A stretch of DNA of 64,000 nt from Bicyclus anynana (lineage: Eukaryota; Arthropoda; Insecta; Lepidoptera; Nymphalidae), in NCBI RefSeq assembly GCF_947172395.1, contig NC_069093.1:11567561-11631560 (forward strand). Reading direction: 5' to 3'. The notes under the pieces were generated by a model, which worked only from the letters and a program-made list of their open reading frames with translations, was not told the DNA's origin and made no database searches. Below are positions 1-11,465 of this stretch, piece after piece. Numbering within the stretch: the stretch's first letter is position 1; the number at the start of each line of letters is the position of its first letter. The translations under genes and the position numbers were made by a program.

Positions 1-82
1 AATGCCCTCAAACTAAAATTTTCAAAATATCTTCAATGTACAGAATTTGACCTGTTACAGTTTTATTATAAGTAAATCTAGA
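1..82 (-). mobile_element. Helitron-like 5' end, truncated by window edge
   Basis: Resembles the segment at 51900-51962 (ATTTCATGTACAGAATTGAC followed by an ACAGATTTAT-type stretch) and ends GA before T at 81-83, as a minus-strand Helitron 5'-TC end would. Only this terminal stretch lies in the window. Confidence 0.35.
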
Positions 83-316
83 TAGATTTCTGCCAAATAT
101 TATTATTTGTAGACAGACAAGCTTATAAAAAAAAATCTTAGGTTTACTTCAAATAGGCTGGTGGGATTAGGTGGGGAAAGTTTGTACGAAGGCATATTCT
201 TTAAAATTCAAAGGGTAAGTGTTTCCACTTAGACAAAGTCACGGGAAACTGTATGGAATAATTTGATAAGCAAAAGAATTCAATATTATGTAGATATGTC
301 AGTAATACAAAACGTA
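83..316. other. Unannotated AT-rich sequence
   Basis: No reading frame, hairpin or repeat match recognised. Confidence 0.4.
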
Positions 317-647
317 GTGTTATCGCCGCGTTGCAACGACTTGCGGTACGGACGGCTTCAGTGTGCTCGTGGCGTTCGAGCCGTCCACATCTCTTGTTGC
401 GTAATTCTTTATAGGTTACTTGGGATAGGCGGGGAGAGTGACTTGAGTGGAAAAGGGGAGTGTTTGTTAACAGTCATAGGTACCGTTAACCCTACACGCA
501 ACGTTCACAAGTGCGTGACTTCAGTCAAGGTCATTCTCTGCCATTTGGTTACAGTTTGATTTGTTAATTAAGTTGTCCTGACAAATGTTGTGAATCATAA
601 CCTTCGTTCGACATTAGTTTTCTTGTTGTTGTAATCAATTTTCAGTC
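317..647 (+). repeat. Dispersed repeat A, copy 1
   Basis: About 330 bp matching 5670-6014 in the same orientation, with blocks such as CATCTCTTGTTG and GGCGGGGAGAGTGACTTGAG conserved. It is GC-richer than its surroundings. No TIR, tRNA boxes or A-rich tail is obvious, so the class is unknown. The small frame inside (263-559) is not shared intact by copy 2. Confidence 0.8.
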
Positions 648-1674
648 TGCTAAAAGCAGAGTGATAGACATGTATGATGATATTTGTTGGGAGATCTCAT
701 TCACAATGTAATGCGATAGCAATAAAGCGAAATGTCCCGTAAGTAAAGGATAATATTTTTCACATCTGATTTTGCTCGTATAAAGTTGGCTGCATAATTT
801 GCGATCCATTAAGCTGTCGTGTTGTGTGTATATCATTTTTCACTGTCACTGTAGATATTTAATATTCACCATTATTGATTGAATAAATATGTATGTCTGT
901 ATCTACTTCTCTGCTATTATGTTGATAGGTAGGTATTACAGCCGACACAAGTTCAAAGCTTTACAATAAATCTAAGATAATTGGCACCTCTTTCAAAGTG
1001 ATCAATAGGTAGAAAATACTATAATGTAATTTTTCCCTTTTTAGTTTTGAAGTCGGTTGTATTTTTTTTTTAAATATCTATGATTGGACTAAAATTAAAA
1101 TTCAGAATTCATTTATTTCAAGGAGACGTAAGCCGGATTTATATTTGTCTGACGTGTCGTGTCGTGACGCGCCAGAACAGAATCGGTATCATACATTTAT
1201 AAAGACCAAAATAGTGAATTAGGCCTAAGGTTCCGTTGTAATGGTGATAATTAGAGTCGAAACCGAAAGGAAAACATTCAGATGGTATATAGCCTATAGG
1301 TCAGCGTTACTTACTATAATAAAATTAAGTATCAGGATTGCTTTTCACAAGTTTATGCCACGTCGACCCGTGGCAGTAACAAGCATAAATAAACTTTACG
1401 ATTACAGTTACTGTATTTAATACGACCGAGATTGTCGAGACTCGTAACTATAAAATTCACTGCAAAGCTTTTTATTTAACGTCGAGTGCGGATACAGTTT
1501 TATATTAAAGAATTATTCAGATGGTTCTTAAAGGAGCTTGTTATCTCAAGACTAGACGATTAATCCAGAATCGGTTATTGATTTTGTCAGGATTCGTTCG
1601 ATTAGGATCTTATTAGAAACCTCCTTTTTGCTAGTGAAAACCGAAATAATAATCGTTGAACATTCAAATATTGA
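648..1674. other. Mostly unannotated; two short repeat ends
   Basis: Position 1047-1080 has GAAGTCGGTTG followed by T-rich sequence, the end of the AACCGACTTC family (compare 14200-14213 and 26285-26310). Position 1131-1180 (CCGGATTTATATTTGTCTGA ...) is the reverse complement of 50136-50180 and is probably one end of a DNA-transposon-like repeat. Nothing else recognised. Confidence 0.45.
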
Positions 1675-1950
1675 TATGACCTCTGCCTTCGATTTGGATG
1701 GCGTTGGTGTGCATATTAAGAAGTAGGTACATAGCAAACAAGTGCATATTAAGAAATTAAATATCCAATATCACATTGTGAGGAAACCTGCATACCTGAG
1801 AATTTACTTATATATCTACGTGTATGAAGTCTGCCAATCTGCATTGGGCCAGCGTGGTGGACTATTAGCTTAACCTCTCTCATTCTGAGAGGAGACCCGT
1901 GCTTAACAGTGAGCCGAATTTGGGATTTTAATGATGATAGTTCAAACATT
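1675..1950 (+). mobile_element. SINE-A, degraded copy
   Basis: Retains part of the tRNA-derived head (GACCTCTGCC), then an internal deletion, then the body and 3' region (AGTCTGCCAATCTGCATTGG; CATTCTGAGAGGAGACCCGT). The B box is lost. Confidence 0.75.
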
Positions 1951-2689
1951 CGAGTCAATATTCATTTGTGAATCAACCTCACGGCTCTTTTGGCCCAAAA
2001 GCTAGAGATGAACCCTGAAACTGAAACACACAAAAAACTTCATGAATATCGTTAGAACCGTTCTGTAGTGCGCTTACAAATGTCGTCAGGATCGTGGTCA
2101 ACCGTGCGAGTAAAATACCGATTGTTCCTTTATAATGTACGGTCCCTGGCCATTTAAATGGCACTTTATAAGGTCCTGTCTCTTTTAGTTGATCTAACCA
2201 TCCGCTTGGCTCGTGCCCCGTGGTCTTTTGCTTTCTACATGTCCCATTTCGGTAGGCATATTTACGGAACGTAGGCACAACGTAAGATATAATTATAGGT
2301 GGTTTAATATTATGAGCACAAATCAAATATTGAAAACCATTGATCAATGTCATTCCATTTTCAAATGTGCAAATTCTCCCAATTTCAGGCGACGTGATCG
2401 GAATCGTAATAAGTACCTACACTTACAAGTAAAAAGACTTTTGCTGAAAATTTTCTAAATTTTTTCAATTCTAAAATTTCTTTTGATTTTTGGAAACAGT
2501 TCAGATGTTTTTATTAAAATTAAAACACTATTACAATAACTCTCGGTTTTAATTTTAAAGTAGGAAAGAAGGAGTTTTCTATAGAGAGAACTGATGAATT
2601 TAATTATAAAAAAAATATGGTGTTACATTTGGATATCCAAACAAAAACCCCATTAGGCTTTTAGGTTAGCAATTTTAAATTATTAACAT
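1951..2689. other. Unannotated
   Basis: Short overlapping frames on both strands but no motif, splice structure or repeat recognised. Confidence 0.35.
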
Positions 2690-2850
2690 AATAGCGGACG
2701 CCTTGTTCTACCAGCGTAATTCCCGTTCCCGTAGGAATAAGACGATAAAATATAGTCTTTATTACTCGTTAATAAAATAGCTTTTCATTGGTGAAAGAAT
2801 TTTTTAAATCGGTAAAATAGTTTAGGCGTAAAAGCGTAACAAAGAACTAA
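2690..2850 (-). mobile_element. Helitron-like subfamily 2, decayed
   Basis: Carries TTCCCGTTCCCGTAGGAATA and a diverged GAAAGAATTTTTTAAATCGG block shared with 6838, 14959 and 58692. It reads as the reverse complement of elements ending CTAG/T. Confidence 0.5.
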
Positions 2851-3221
2851 GTTATTATATAAGTATGAATTATCAGAACTAGTCAGTTTGCGCTGTAGGC
2901 ATCGGATATTATAAATTCTAATCGAGTAGTGCAAGCAAGATCTCGAGGGTGCAAATGGCCGCCGGGCGCTGAAGTCGAGAGCTCGTTGAGAGTGCTTTCT
3001 GCTTGCTCTCTTAGATGTTGTATAGACTATTCTAACAGTTAGGCTTATAACAGATTCAAAGTTAATAGTAACTACCCGATGACCTCGACTCCGTTCACGT
3101 GAAATTCTCTTATTCACAAATGAATGGATTTTTCTGGGATAAGTTGCGGCGTAAAGAAGTAACAAATATATAAACTTACACAACATAAAACGCTTAAACT
3201 TGTACTTACACAATACCTTTT
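2851..3221. other. Unannotated
   Basis: A minus-strand frame of about 140 codons overlaps this stretch and the Helitron piece, but it is low-complexity and has no recognisable domain. Confidence 0.35.
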
Positions 3222-3550
3222 ACCTTTTTTAGGGTTCTGTAGTTAGTTCCAGTAGGAACTCTAATAGTTAGTTTTCGCACAGACGCGCGAAGTACTACTA
3301 GAAAGATGTAAATTAACATGAGTATGTACATTAAAAATGTTAACAAAGTTAAAATAAAATCTTGTAAAAACATTTTTTTAGGATACCGCCCCTACATGTA
3401 AAGTGGGATTTTTACTAGTTTATTTCACAGTGTGGGGTATAGTTTGATAGGTCTTTGATGATATGAGGGTCCTCTACCAATATTTTTCGATTTAGGGAAC
3501 TAACTTGTACAAAAAATCCCTCCCTAATAAGCGAGGCTATTCTATACTAT
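3222..3550 (+). repeat. TAGGGTTCTGTAG-type dispersed repeat, decayed
   Basis: Begins TTTTTAGGGTTCTGTAG and later has GATACCGCCCCTACATGTAA, both typical of a common lepidopteran dispersed repeat as I remember it. The opposite end of such a repeat (GGTTTCGTAGG ... AAACCGGC) appears at 24640-24720. Class not assigned. Confidence 0.4.
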
Positions 3551-4007
3551 ATTATAATATCATACGTTCTAGTATTATATCGGCTATCACCATAACCATC
3601 TGCGTCGAGCAGTTTAGGTTTACTTGAATAAAAACTTTAGTTATGGATAAAATTAAGAGCACAAAACAGAAAATAACAAATAATATATTATGTATAGATG
3701 AATGTCTTTCTTGGCGTTGACTACCATTTTAATAAACATGCATGCATATCTTATCTACCGTTCGTAATAAATGTCACGGATCATAAATAATAACATGAAA
3801 GCCTTAACGTATTATATTGCCTCATAAAGCTCCGCTACACCTATCTTGTACTCGTATGACATTATAAATCTTTTCGTGAGCATCAAAGCCTTCACCAATT
3901 TATTACGCATGTATACGTTGGTTGGGGAAATGCTTACGTGTCATTGAAATGTCCTTGATATATTCAGGTAAATTGCCTTATCTTTATCATTAGAGCCTTA
4001 TTGTTAT
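3551..4007. other. Unannotated
   Basis: No gene or repeat recognised. Confidence 0.35.
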
Positions 4008-4560
4008 GTGTCATCATCATCAAGATCATCATCATCATTATTATCAGCCGATGGGCGACTGGCCTCCTGCATAGACTTCCAAATACCACGGTCTCGAGCC
4101 GCCAGCATTCAGCGGCTCCTTGCAACCCGCTTGATGTCCTCGGTCCACCTAGTGGGGTATGACCAATACTGCGCTTTCCGGTGTCGGGTCTTCATTCCAG
4201 TACCTTGGGTCCCCAACGTCTATCGGCACTTCGAACTATATGCCCTGCCTGTTGCCACTTCAGCTTCGCGACTCGCTGAGCTATGTCAGTGACTTTGGTT
4301 CGTCTGCGGATCTCCTCATTTCTTATTCGATCACGCACAGAAACTCCAAGCATAGCTAGCTCCATCGCCCGCTGAGTGACTTTGAGCCTTCTCGTGACGC
4401 CTATAAGTCTCGGATCCGTAAGTCATCACTGGCAACACGCACTATTCGAAGACCTTTGTGTTCAGGCACTGAGGAATTTTGAACACAAAGATGTCGCGAA
4501 GTTTCCTGAACGCTGCCAACCGAGCTCGATTCGGCGGTTCACCTCCGGTAATTGAAAAAG
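4008..4560 (-). pseudogene. RTE-like LINE 3' fragment (reverse transcriptase C-terminal region), broken
   Basis: Read on the minus strand, this stretch gives pieces of the C-terminal region of an RTE-type non-LTR retrotransposon polyprotein: a block resembling 'LRIVRVASDDL', then an Arg-rich segment, then 'DRGHQAGCKEPLNAGG'. It ends with the 3' tail CATCGGCTGATAATAATGATG, seen here as TCATCATC ... CAGCCGATGG at 4008-4050. Several frameshifts and stops interrupt it, so no functional protein can be made. The endonuclease and catalytic RT domains are absent, the usual 5' truncation of a LINE insertion. Related 3' ends are at 16783-16995 and 45257-45943. Plus-strand frames here are antisense shadows. 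Confidence 0.7.
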
Positions 4561-4850
4561 AGCTTACAAATTTATGGTATGTACCTAGTGTAGTTATATT
4601 ATTGTAGTTATTATGGTAACACCAGTATCAAATACACGAATTTCTACAGTAATCATTTAAGTTTCAAATATTAAAATTACAGAGTACCTACCTAAGCAAA
4701 TTAGGTACTGCAGTTACTAAACTACAGTTTGGAGCCCTTATTGCTTACGGCATAAACTATCACCAACTTTAATAATGGAAAAATAATGGATCCAAAATAC
4801 AAAACTAACTTTCGGGTTTTTCATTGACGAAAACCATTGTAGAAAGTTAG
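4561..4850. other. Unannotated
   Basis: AT-rich; nothing recognised. Confidence 0.3.
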
Positions 4851-4975
4851 CCTTTTCAGCCAATTTTCTTAAACAGCACTAAAACTCAGGCTACTTTTTA
4901 TCCCAAAAAATTTAGTTCCCGCAGGAATTGTGAAAAACGGAATTTCACGCGTATAAAGTCGCGGGTGTCCGCTAG
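4851..4975 (+). mobile_element. Helitron-like 3' end (subfamily 1)
   Basis: Ends GTCGCGGGTGTCCGCTAG followed by T, with a GC-rich hairpin-like segment just upstream, and shares GGCTACTTTTTATCCC with the Helitron at 16275-16684. The 5' end is not identifiable. Confidence 0.6.
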
Positions 4976-5669
4976 TCTAACAAAGTCGACAACGAGTGAT
5001 CAAACACCTACTTCTGTATTCCAGTGGCAAAAGCCGTTGATTTCGACTCAGTTCGTCGCTTACCCGGCGATATTTACATACGCTCTACTGCATTTGAAAT
5101 AGCCCGCGACCTTCAACTTCACATACGAGAATAACTTTCTCGTAAGACCAACATTAGTCGAAACTTTCACTAACATGTGAAACTTTTCAGAATTTACACA
5201 CTTTATACAAGTACTTAGGAACAACTCTTTCAACTTTTATACGTTTAACAGGGAAGGCTGGGCCAACGACTTCTTGACGGTGGAGTTTTACTTTATTTTG
5301 AACTTTTACTGCACTAAAATACTTGATATATTTTGGTCGTACTGTGGCAATGTGGAAGAGATTCTGTCGATTTGTGTGGTTTGTATAGTGATGTTTGAAG
5401 TATTATATGTTAAAAAAAAATTTCGGTTTATAATCACTACAGAAGTGCTGGAACAGTATTACTAAATTTGTGTGTATATTAGAGTGAATCTCGTGAATAT
5501 TACTAAACAAATAATGTACCTACTCGGCTTGTACGCCTATGAGGCAGACAATCTGGCAATAAATGATTTTATGAATTATGATTGATCTCTGCATTTTTAT
5601 TATGAGTGTAATAGAAACGGTAGACGTTGCAATCGGTTTCTCAAATATTTTTGTATTTTTTGATAATAT
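4976..5669. other. Unannotated
   Basis: A 63-codon frame at 5274-5465 is hydrophobic and AT-driven. No support for a gene. Confidence 0.35.
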
Positions 5670-6014
5670 GTGTTATCGCTGCGTAGCAACGACTTGCGGT
5701 ATGGATGGCTTCAGTGTGCTCGTGGAGTTCGAGCCGTCCACATCTCTTGTTGTGTAATTCTTTATGCGTTACTTGGGATAGGCGGGGAGAGTGACTTGAG
5801 TGGAAAAGGGGAGTGTTAGATATCTGTAAAAGGCGCCTTAAACCCTACACACATCGTTCACAAGTGCGTGACTCTACTCAAGGTCATTCTCTGCCATTCT
5901 AGGATCTTATTTTGGTTATAGTTTGATTTGTTAATTAAGTTGTCCTGACAAGTGTTGTGAATCATAACCTTTGTTCGACATTAGTTTTCTTATATTTGTA
6001 ATCACTTTTGAGTC
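5670..6014 (+). repeat. Dispersed repeat A, copy 2
   Basis: Second copy of the sequence at 317-647, same orientation, about 5.35 kb away. It has a small insertion (TCTAGGATCTTATT region) and a diverged central segment. Confidence 0.8.
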
Positions 6015-6610
6015 CTATAATATATGTCTGGTTAGCATTCTAGAAACTTTTATCGAAATGTTTTCAACCAAAAGAAACACAATTTATTGAGAAGATGGGA
6101 ATTGTATTCTAACGAGGTATTGAATGCATTAAGGGTGAATCATCAAATCAGACAAAGAATATTTTATGATGCATACAAAATAAAGTGCTTCAGCATTTAT
6201 TTAATCTTAAATCCTTCCATTTTATAAGCAAATAGTCTCTTCAGTCTACGAAATATGAAATACCTACAAGAAATTCTACGATTCCACTATTGTTTTCAAG
6301 ATATTGAGAGAAACATGGAAAGGGTATATTCTGTAGAGCTGTCGACAACTTGGAGAAGTAGGTAATTCTACTTCAAATATCAGCGGAACAAGTGGAGCAT
6401 TTTTGTGATACAGTCGACGGACCTCGTTTTCAAAATTGAATTTGATACGAGTGTACGGTCTCTTGGAATTTTACGATTGAAACTTAACGAATCCAACAAT
6501 TTATTAGAGTCACTGGAAGGTTTTAAACAACTTGCTGTTTTAGTTACCTACTTCTATATTTTATGTTGCGATATTATATTATATATAGGTAAATGCGACA
6601 TTGATAAAGT
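6015..6610. other. Unannotated
   Basis: No repeat or domain recognised. The frame at 6405-6719 runs into the following SINE. Confidence 0.35.
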
Positions 6611-6611
6611 C

Positions 6612-6796
6612 GTGCCCAGTGGGTATGACCTCTGCCTCCGATTCCGGAGGGTGTGGGTTCGAATCCGGTTTGGGACATGCACCTCCAACTTTTCAGTTGT
6701 GTGGATTTTAAGAAATTAAATGTCACGTGTCTCAAACGGTGAAGGAAAAACATCGTTAGGAAACTTCACGATACCAGAGAATTTTGAACAACAATG
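6612..6796 (+). mobile_element. SINE-A, 3'-truncated copy
   Basis: tRNA-derived head with A-box-like GTGCCCAGTGG and B box GGTTCGAATCC, followed by TTTCAGTTGTGTGGATTTTA and the GTCTCAAACGGTGAAGGA body. It stops after the CCAGAGAATTTT block. Confidence 0.85.
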
Positions 6797-6837
6797 ATGA
6801 AATGCGACATTAGGTATTTATACAAAACTATCTGACG

Positions 6838-7020
6838 CCGCGCGGTTTCACCCGCGTGGTCCACGTTCCCGTAGAAGTACGGGGATAATATATCCTTCCA
6901 ATAGCCTTCCTCGATAAATAGGCTATATGACACTGAAAGAATTTTTCAAATCGGACCAGTAGTTCCTAAGATTAGCGCGTTTAATGAAACAAACAAACTC
7001 ATCAGCTTTATATATTAGTA
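6838..7020 (-). mobile_element. Helitron-like subfamily 2
   Basis: Reverse complement of a CTAG-ended element. The palindromic CGCGGTTTCACCCGCGTGG near the start would form the 3' hairpin. The other end, TATATATTAGTAAAGA before T, fits a 5'-TC terminus. Nearly colinear with 58692-58865. Confidence 0.55.
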
Positions 7021-7025
7021 AAGAT

Positions 7026-7096
7026 ATAGTCGTATTCATCATTATCAACCCATTTTCGGCTCACTGCTGAGCTCGAGTCTCCTCTCAGAATAAATA
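7026..7096 (-). mobile_element. SINE-A 3' fragment
   Basis: TTATCAACCCATTTTCGGCT and GAGCTCGAGTCTCCTCTCAG match the 3' end of SINE-A in reverse. Confidence 0.7.
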
Positions 7097-7985
7097 GTCG
7101 TATTCGTATAGAATAAATAAGTATAGCATTTATACAAAATATATATGAAAAATTCGAGTTAAAATAAAGAGCTTATGGAATAACAATTTCACAATTAAAG
7201 TGGATATTAAGAGTTTGCTAACTTTATAAAGATTTTTAGCAACTGCTCGGCCGATTTTTATGATTTTTGTATATATTGTAGGCATGACAATTGGTCGTAA
7301 AATGTTTCTCATGCTTCTCATCTTTATAAATTGAAATTTTAGTATGAGAGAAAATTTCAATAACAATATAACAACGATTGCTAGGACAAGTAGTAGTTGC
7401 ATAATTATACAATATCGAGACGCGCAGAGAGCGTGTAGGAAAATTCAAGAGAATGATATTATCTACTTATTTATGACAGGCAAGGTTACAAAGATATGAC
7501 TGCTTTGTTCAATCTGGCTACAAAATGTACTGTACTCGTATAGTTTATTGTTTAATAAGGAAATGAGATTTCCTTATGTTCTGTGGTAGGCATTTGTTCC
7601 GGGTTCTTATAACATGTTCAAACTATCTTTGAAAAAATATTTTTCCTGTTTTCCCGTTCAAGTAGAATAATTTATTCCCTTTAATATCCCAAGACTCTGG
7701 AAACGAAATTAAAACAAGAACAAAAGTGAAGTTGGAGTTCATTTCGGGTCACTTCTGTCACAGGCAGCAGCTTGGCGTAATTGAATTTGAAATATTTAAA
7801 AGATTTGGTTGGAGAACTTACATTTTGTGGTGATAAAAAAGTGTTTTTTTTATATTTTTACTTAGGATGTCTGAAGTTTTTATTTTGGCAGTTTTTGTAC
7901 ATACTAGTACCTACCTACAATTTCATTGAAGGGTATTAAATCTAGAGATGCATTCCACGAGGGATGTAACAGTACCTGAAGTATT
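7097..7985. other. Unannotated AT-rich sequence
   Basis: Overlapping minus-strand frames near 7130-7448 are hydrophobic but AT-driven and lack any recognisable domain. Confidence 0.35.
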
Positions 7986-8073
7986 TTTCAGATAGCATGG
8001 GTATGGTGAATCATGAATCTCGGCAAACTTTTAAGAGTGAAACGAATTGTCACCGTACCCATGCTATCTGAAA
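7986..8073. repeat. Inverted repeat with 24-nt arms
   Basis: TTTCAGATAGCATGGGTATG at 7986 and CGTACCCATGCTATCTGAAA ending 8073 pair almost perfectly around a loop of about 40 nt. A MITE or fold-back remnant is likely. Confidence 0.75.
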
Positions 8074-8096
8074 GTCTGTCAAGTTTCATGATCGGG

Positions 8097-8204
8097 CGAC
8101 AGGGGGAAAGACGTGCATCAGTCGTGGGTTTTTCATTCATCGCTACACGCCCCCCGGCCTGTGCGGAACATCGGGAGTGTTACAAACGAAGTTGTCAAGC
8201 TATA
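8097..8204 (+). repeat. Dispersed repeat C, copy 1
   Basis: Shares GTGGGTTTTTCATTCATCGC and the AGTTGTCAAG end with 54411-54522. Unknown class. Confidence 0.75.
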
Positions 8205-8638
8205 CATATTTTTTCTAGACGTTGCAGAGTTATTTGTGTATTCAGAACTGTCTTTTTATAAATGTGTGGGTCCTCGGTTAACATGTCAGAATCCGATGGA
8301 ATCTTGGAAACCCTGGAATTATTTATAGTGTATAAGTATAGGTAGGTATATCTAGATTAGACCACTAATCTTAAAAGGTCGTAGATCTTAAAGCACTATA
8401 TTTTTACTCGTCTTATTTCTTGGCTTTCACGAATCTTGCACGTAACCTGATCACTGCTTTAAGTGTTCTTGGAAAATTAAGTGCACTTACGAGTAGATCG
8501 GGACTTTGAAAATATAACGTAAGTAGGTAAATAGTAAAAATAAATACTTAGCTTATCGAGTTCGAAAAATGTAAAGTGCAGAACAAATACGTAGTTTTAG
8601 AACTTATAGTTAATGAGAATTAGAAAAGGAGGATGTAA
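8205..8638. other. Unannotated
   Basis: Nothing recognised. Confidence 0.3.
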
Positions 8639-8639
8639 G

Positions 8640-8950
8640 TCATGATAGCCCAGGTCAGTGGATGTGACCTTTGCCATCGATTCGGAGGGTGTTGGTTCGA
8701 GTCCGGTCCGGGGCATGCACCTACAACTTTTCAGTTGTGTGCATTTTATGAAATTAAATATCACGTGTCTCAAACGGTGAAGGAAAACATCGTAAGGAAA
8801 CCTGCATACCTGAGAATTTTCTTAATTCTCTACGTATGTGAAATCTGCCAATCCACATTGGGCCAACGTGGTGGACTATTGCCCTAACACCCTCATTCTG
8901 AGAGAAGATTCATGCTCAACAATGAGCCGAATATGGGTTGATAATGTGCG
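8640..8950 (+). mobile_element. SINE-A, near full length
   Basis: Head ATGATAGCCCAGGTCAGTGG (A box with a small insertion), B box GGTTCGAGTCC, body, and 3' region ending GAGCCGAATATGGGTTGATA. Confidence 0.9.
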
Positions 8951-9330
8951 TGATTTTAAGTTTTTTATACCTACGAGTAAACTACTTAGTAAGTATACTT
9001 AATATACTCGTAGGATTCAACTGCTGATTAAAAATATATATATTCTTATTGGATATGTTCGCGTTATTTTCAATCATATCTCAAAGTTGCTATCTAAATT
9101 TAGTTTGAGTATCTTAGTAGGAAGTATCCTATCCTACGTTACATAGATTTAAGAAAATGTTATTAAATTGAGCCCGCAGGCTTCTATCGATGAGAATATT
9201 GCTAATACAAAGAAGATTGCTTTACTTTGTTTACTATGTTCGAATATATGTACTAGTAATATTAATATTAACATTTTATAACAGCTTACACTATTAGTTT
9301 TTACTAGTATTTTGTACACTGCATTAGGAT
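8951..9330. other. Unannotated
   Basis: AT-rich; nothing recognised. Confidence 0.3.
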
Positions 9331-9332
9331 GC

Positions 9333-9640
9333 TTTTTTATTCTATACAAGTTAGCCCTTGACTACGGTAAGTGATGATGCAGTCTAAGTTGGAAGCGGGC
9401 TAACTTTTTAGGAGGAGGTTGAAAATTTACACTCCTTTCGGTTTGTACACGGCATCGTACCGGAACGCTAAATCGCTTGGCGGTACGTCTTTGCCAGTAG
9501 GGTGGTAACTAGCTACGGCCGAAGCCTCCCACCATCCAGACCAATTAAGAAAAACTCAATCTGCCCAGCCGGGGATCGAACCCAGGACCTCCGTTTTGTA
9601 AATCCACCGCGCATACCACTGCGCCACAGAGGCCGTCAAA
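9333..9640 (-). mobile_element. SINE-B, near full length
   Basis: In reverse complement: tRNA-derived head with A box TGGCGCAGTGG and B box GGTTCGATCCC, body, then a 3' tail ending in CTAACTTGTA plus A-rich sequence (T-run at 9333). A small deletion lies in the tail region. Confidence 0.9.
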
Positions 9641-9926
9641 ATGCTTACCTTGGATTATATCCTGGTGCATGCCATGAATCTGACACCTGCGAGCATATTC
9701 ATCTCGATGAATCCATGAAATGCAAGATATTAGCTGATGTACTCCGACTACGTGTACAATGTAAAATGGAAGTCGAGCAAACATACTTGAGTGCATTCCT
9801 TTTGTGCATTGTATAACAGTTCTATTGCTAGCTAAAACCGAACATTGACCTTGGGAAAACATCTTTGCAATTTTTATTTTGATAGGAAACCTATTGTAAG
9901 TGGTACCTACTGAAAACTTTTTTTTT
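9641..9926. other. Unannotated
   Basis: Spacer between two SINE-B copies; nothing recognised. Confidence 0.3.
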
Positions 9927-10281
9927 ATTCTTTACAAGTTAGCTCTTGACTACAATCTCACCTGATCTAACAATCAATTAATCAATCAATCTATTTGTGT
10001 AATGATGCAATCTAAGATGGAAGCGGACTAACTTGTTAGGAGGAGGATGAAAATCCACACCCCTTTCGGTTTGTATACGACATTGTACCGGAACACTAAA
10101 TCGTTTGGCGGTACCTCTTTGTCGGTAGGGTGGTAACTAGCCTTGGCGGAAGCTTCCAATCAGCTATACCTGGACCAATTAAGAAAACCCCAATCTGCCC
10201 AAATCTGGGATCGAACCCAGGACCTCCGTCATGTCAAATCAAATCCAACGCGCATACCACAGCGCCACATAGGTCGTCAAC
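9927..10281 (-). mobile_element. SINE-B with a tail insertion
   Basis: Same family and orientation as 9333-9640. The tail contains an extra (AATC)n-like stretch (AATCAATTAATCAATCAATC) where other copies read GATGGTAAGTG. Head and B box present. Confidence 0.88.
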
Positions 10282-10674
10282 TATTTATTATCTTTTTTGA
10301 GGATTCATGCTTCTATGTGGGCATGAAGTTTTACTCACTCATAATTCAAATAATCTACCGTAACATACATACATACATTGCAAATTAAATAAAAGCTTTT
10401 ACACAACTTTTAAGTTTTTTTTTATTTTTTATGTTAAGGATTTCGCCAGTGAATTGGGGGTAACCTGTCATGCTGGTGCAAGTTTGAAATAAATAAATAA
10501 AAAATAAATAACATTATCTTACTAACTTATAAATGTGAACTTTGGATAGGTGGATGTTTTAGAGAGTCTTAGAACTTTTTAATTGGAAAAATTCCGTCAT
10601 CGTCGTAATTTTCGCGTGACTAACCCTTTATTCAGTGCACGCAACGAAAGCTCTCAAAATGAATATTTTTCCCG
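10282..10674. other. Unannotated
   Basis: A (AAATAA)n-rich stretch around 10485-10510 and AT-rich sequence. Confidence 0.3.
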
Positions 10675-10850
10675 TTATTCCCACATTTTTCAATATGCTC
10701 CGATGGTCCTATTGGTGCTAGGTATATAAGCTTTTCTCGATAAATAAACTATTCAACGCAAAAATATTTTATCAAGTCGAACCCGTATATTCGCGTGTTC
10801 AACCAAACAAACTAACACTCTTTAGGTTTATAATATTAAAGTAGACAATA
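10675..10850 (-). mobile_element. Helitron-like subfamily 2, 5' part
   Basis: Colinear with 58760-58865 (CTCGATAAATAAACTATTCA; CGCGTGTTCAACCAAACAAA; TTTATAATATTA). The CTAG end is missing. Confidence 0.45.
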
Positions 10851-11150
10851 CAAGTAAATATCTCGGAGGCATTTCCTCGAGTATTTTAATTAACTTCTAG
10901 AGGTTTCCTTCAATTTTCTCAATATAAATCGGAAGACTTATCACAGTGAGATTAAAGGAAAACAGCTCGCAGGTGTGAGTATGAATTCCGCTCTGGAGAG
11001 AGTTCCGTATCATAAAGGGAATACGGTATTTCCCAATTCGACCTACCTTTTTTTGCATGTGTGAGTTTTTAACGAACGACAGGTCTAAAATGACTTTTAC
11101 CTTTAGTCGAGATTTTTAGGGCTTCGAACGATCGTACGTACATTAGGCTG
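10851..11150. other. Unannotated
   Basis: Nothing recognised. Confidence 0.3.
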
Positions 11151-11376
11151 ATTATAGACTAGCGTATTTTTTTGCGCGTATATAGGTATATTTCGGCGTG
11201 TTAACTCGAACCGGTGGTGTCGAGTTAGTATCAACATAACATACGGGTACACGAGCTTAGAAGAACGTCTCCGCTCGTACGAGTTGAGCGTGTGCCAAAA
11301 GTCGCGTCTATACGCGCCGACATGCGCTTCGAAAAACGAGCTCATACGCGCATATAGAACGCTAGTCTATAGTAAA
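11150..11376. mobile_element. MITE-like element with TATAGACTAGCG termini
   Basis: ATTATAGACTAGCG with GCGCGTATATA inside at the left end, and TACGCGCATATAGAACGCTA then GTCTATAG at the right end, form imperfect terminal inverted repeats of about 25-30 nt around a GC-rich core. No coding capacity. Confidence 0.65.
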
Positions 11377-11465
11377 ACCGCTCTTATAAGATTACTCGAG
11401 TGTGCGTTTGTTCGTCTGTCATAGTCAATAAGAGGATAAATTATAGTATTAAATCTATACTAATA

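Noticed and set aside
2785..3213. A 142-codon minus-strand protein
   Set aside because: Overlaps a Helitron-like piece and has lysine/phenylalanine-rich AT composition without motifs.
4008..4359. Two plus-strand proteins
   Set aside because: They are antisense shadows of the RTE-like LINE fragment, which reads sensibly on the minus strand.
317..6014. LTR retrotransposon with LTRs at 317-647 and 5670-6014
   Set aside because: No gag, protease, RT, primer-binding site or polypurine tract between them. The interior contains an antisense RTE scrap, a SINE and Helitron pieces, and the repeats lack clear TG...CA ends.
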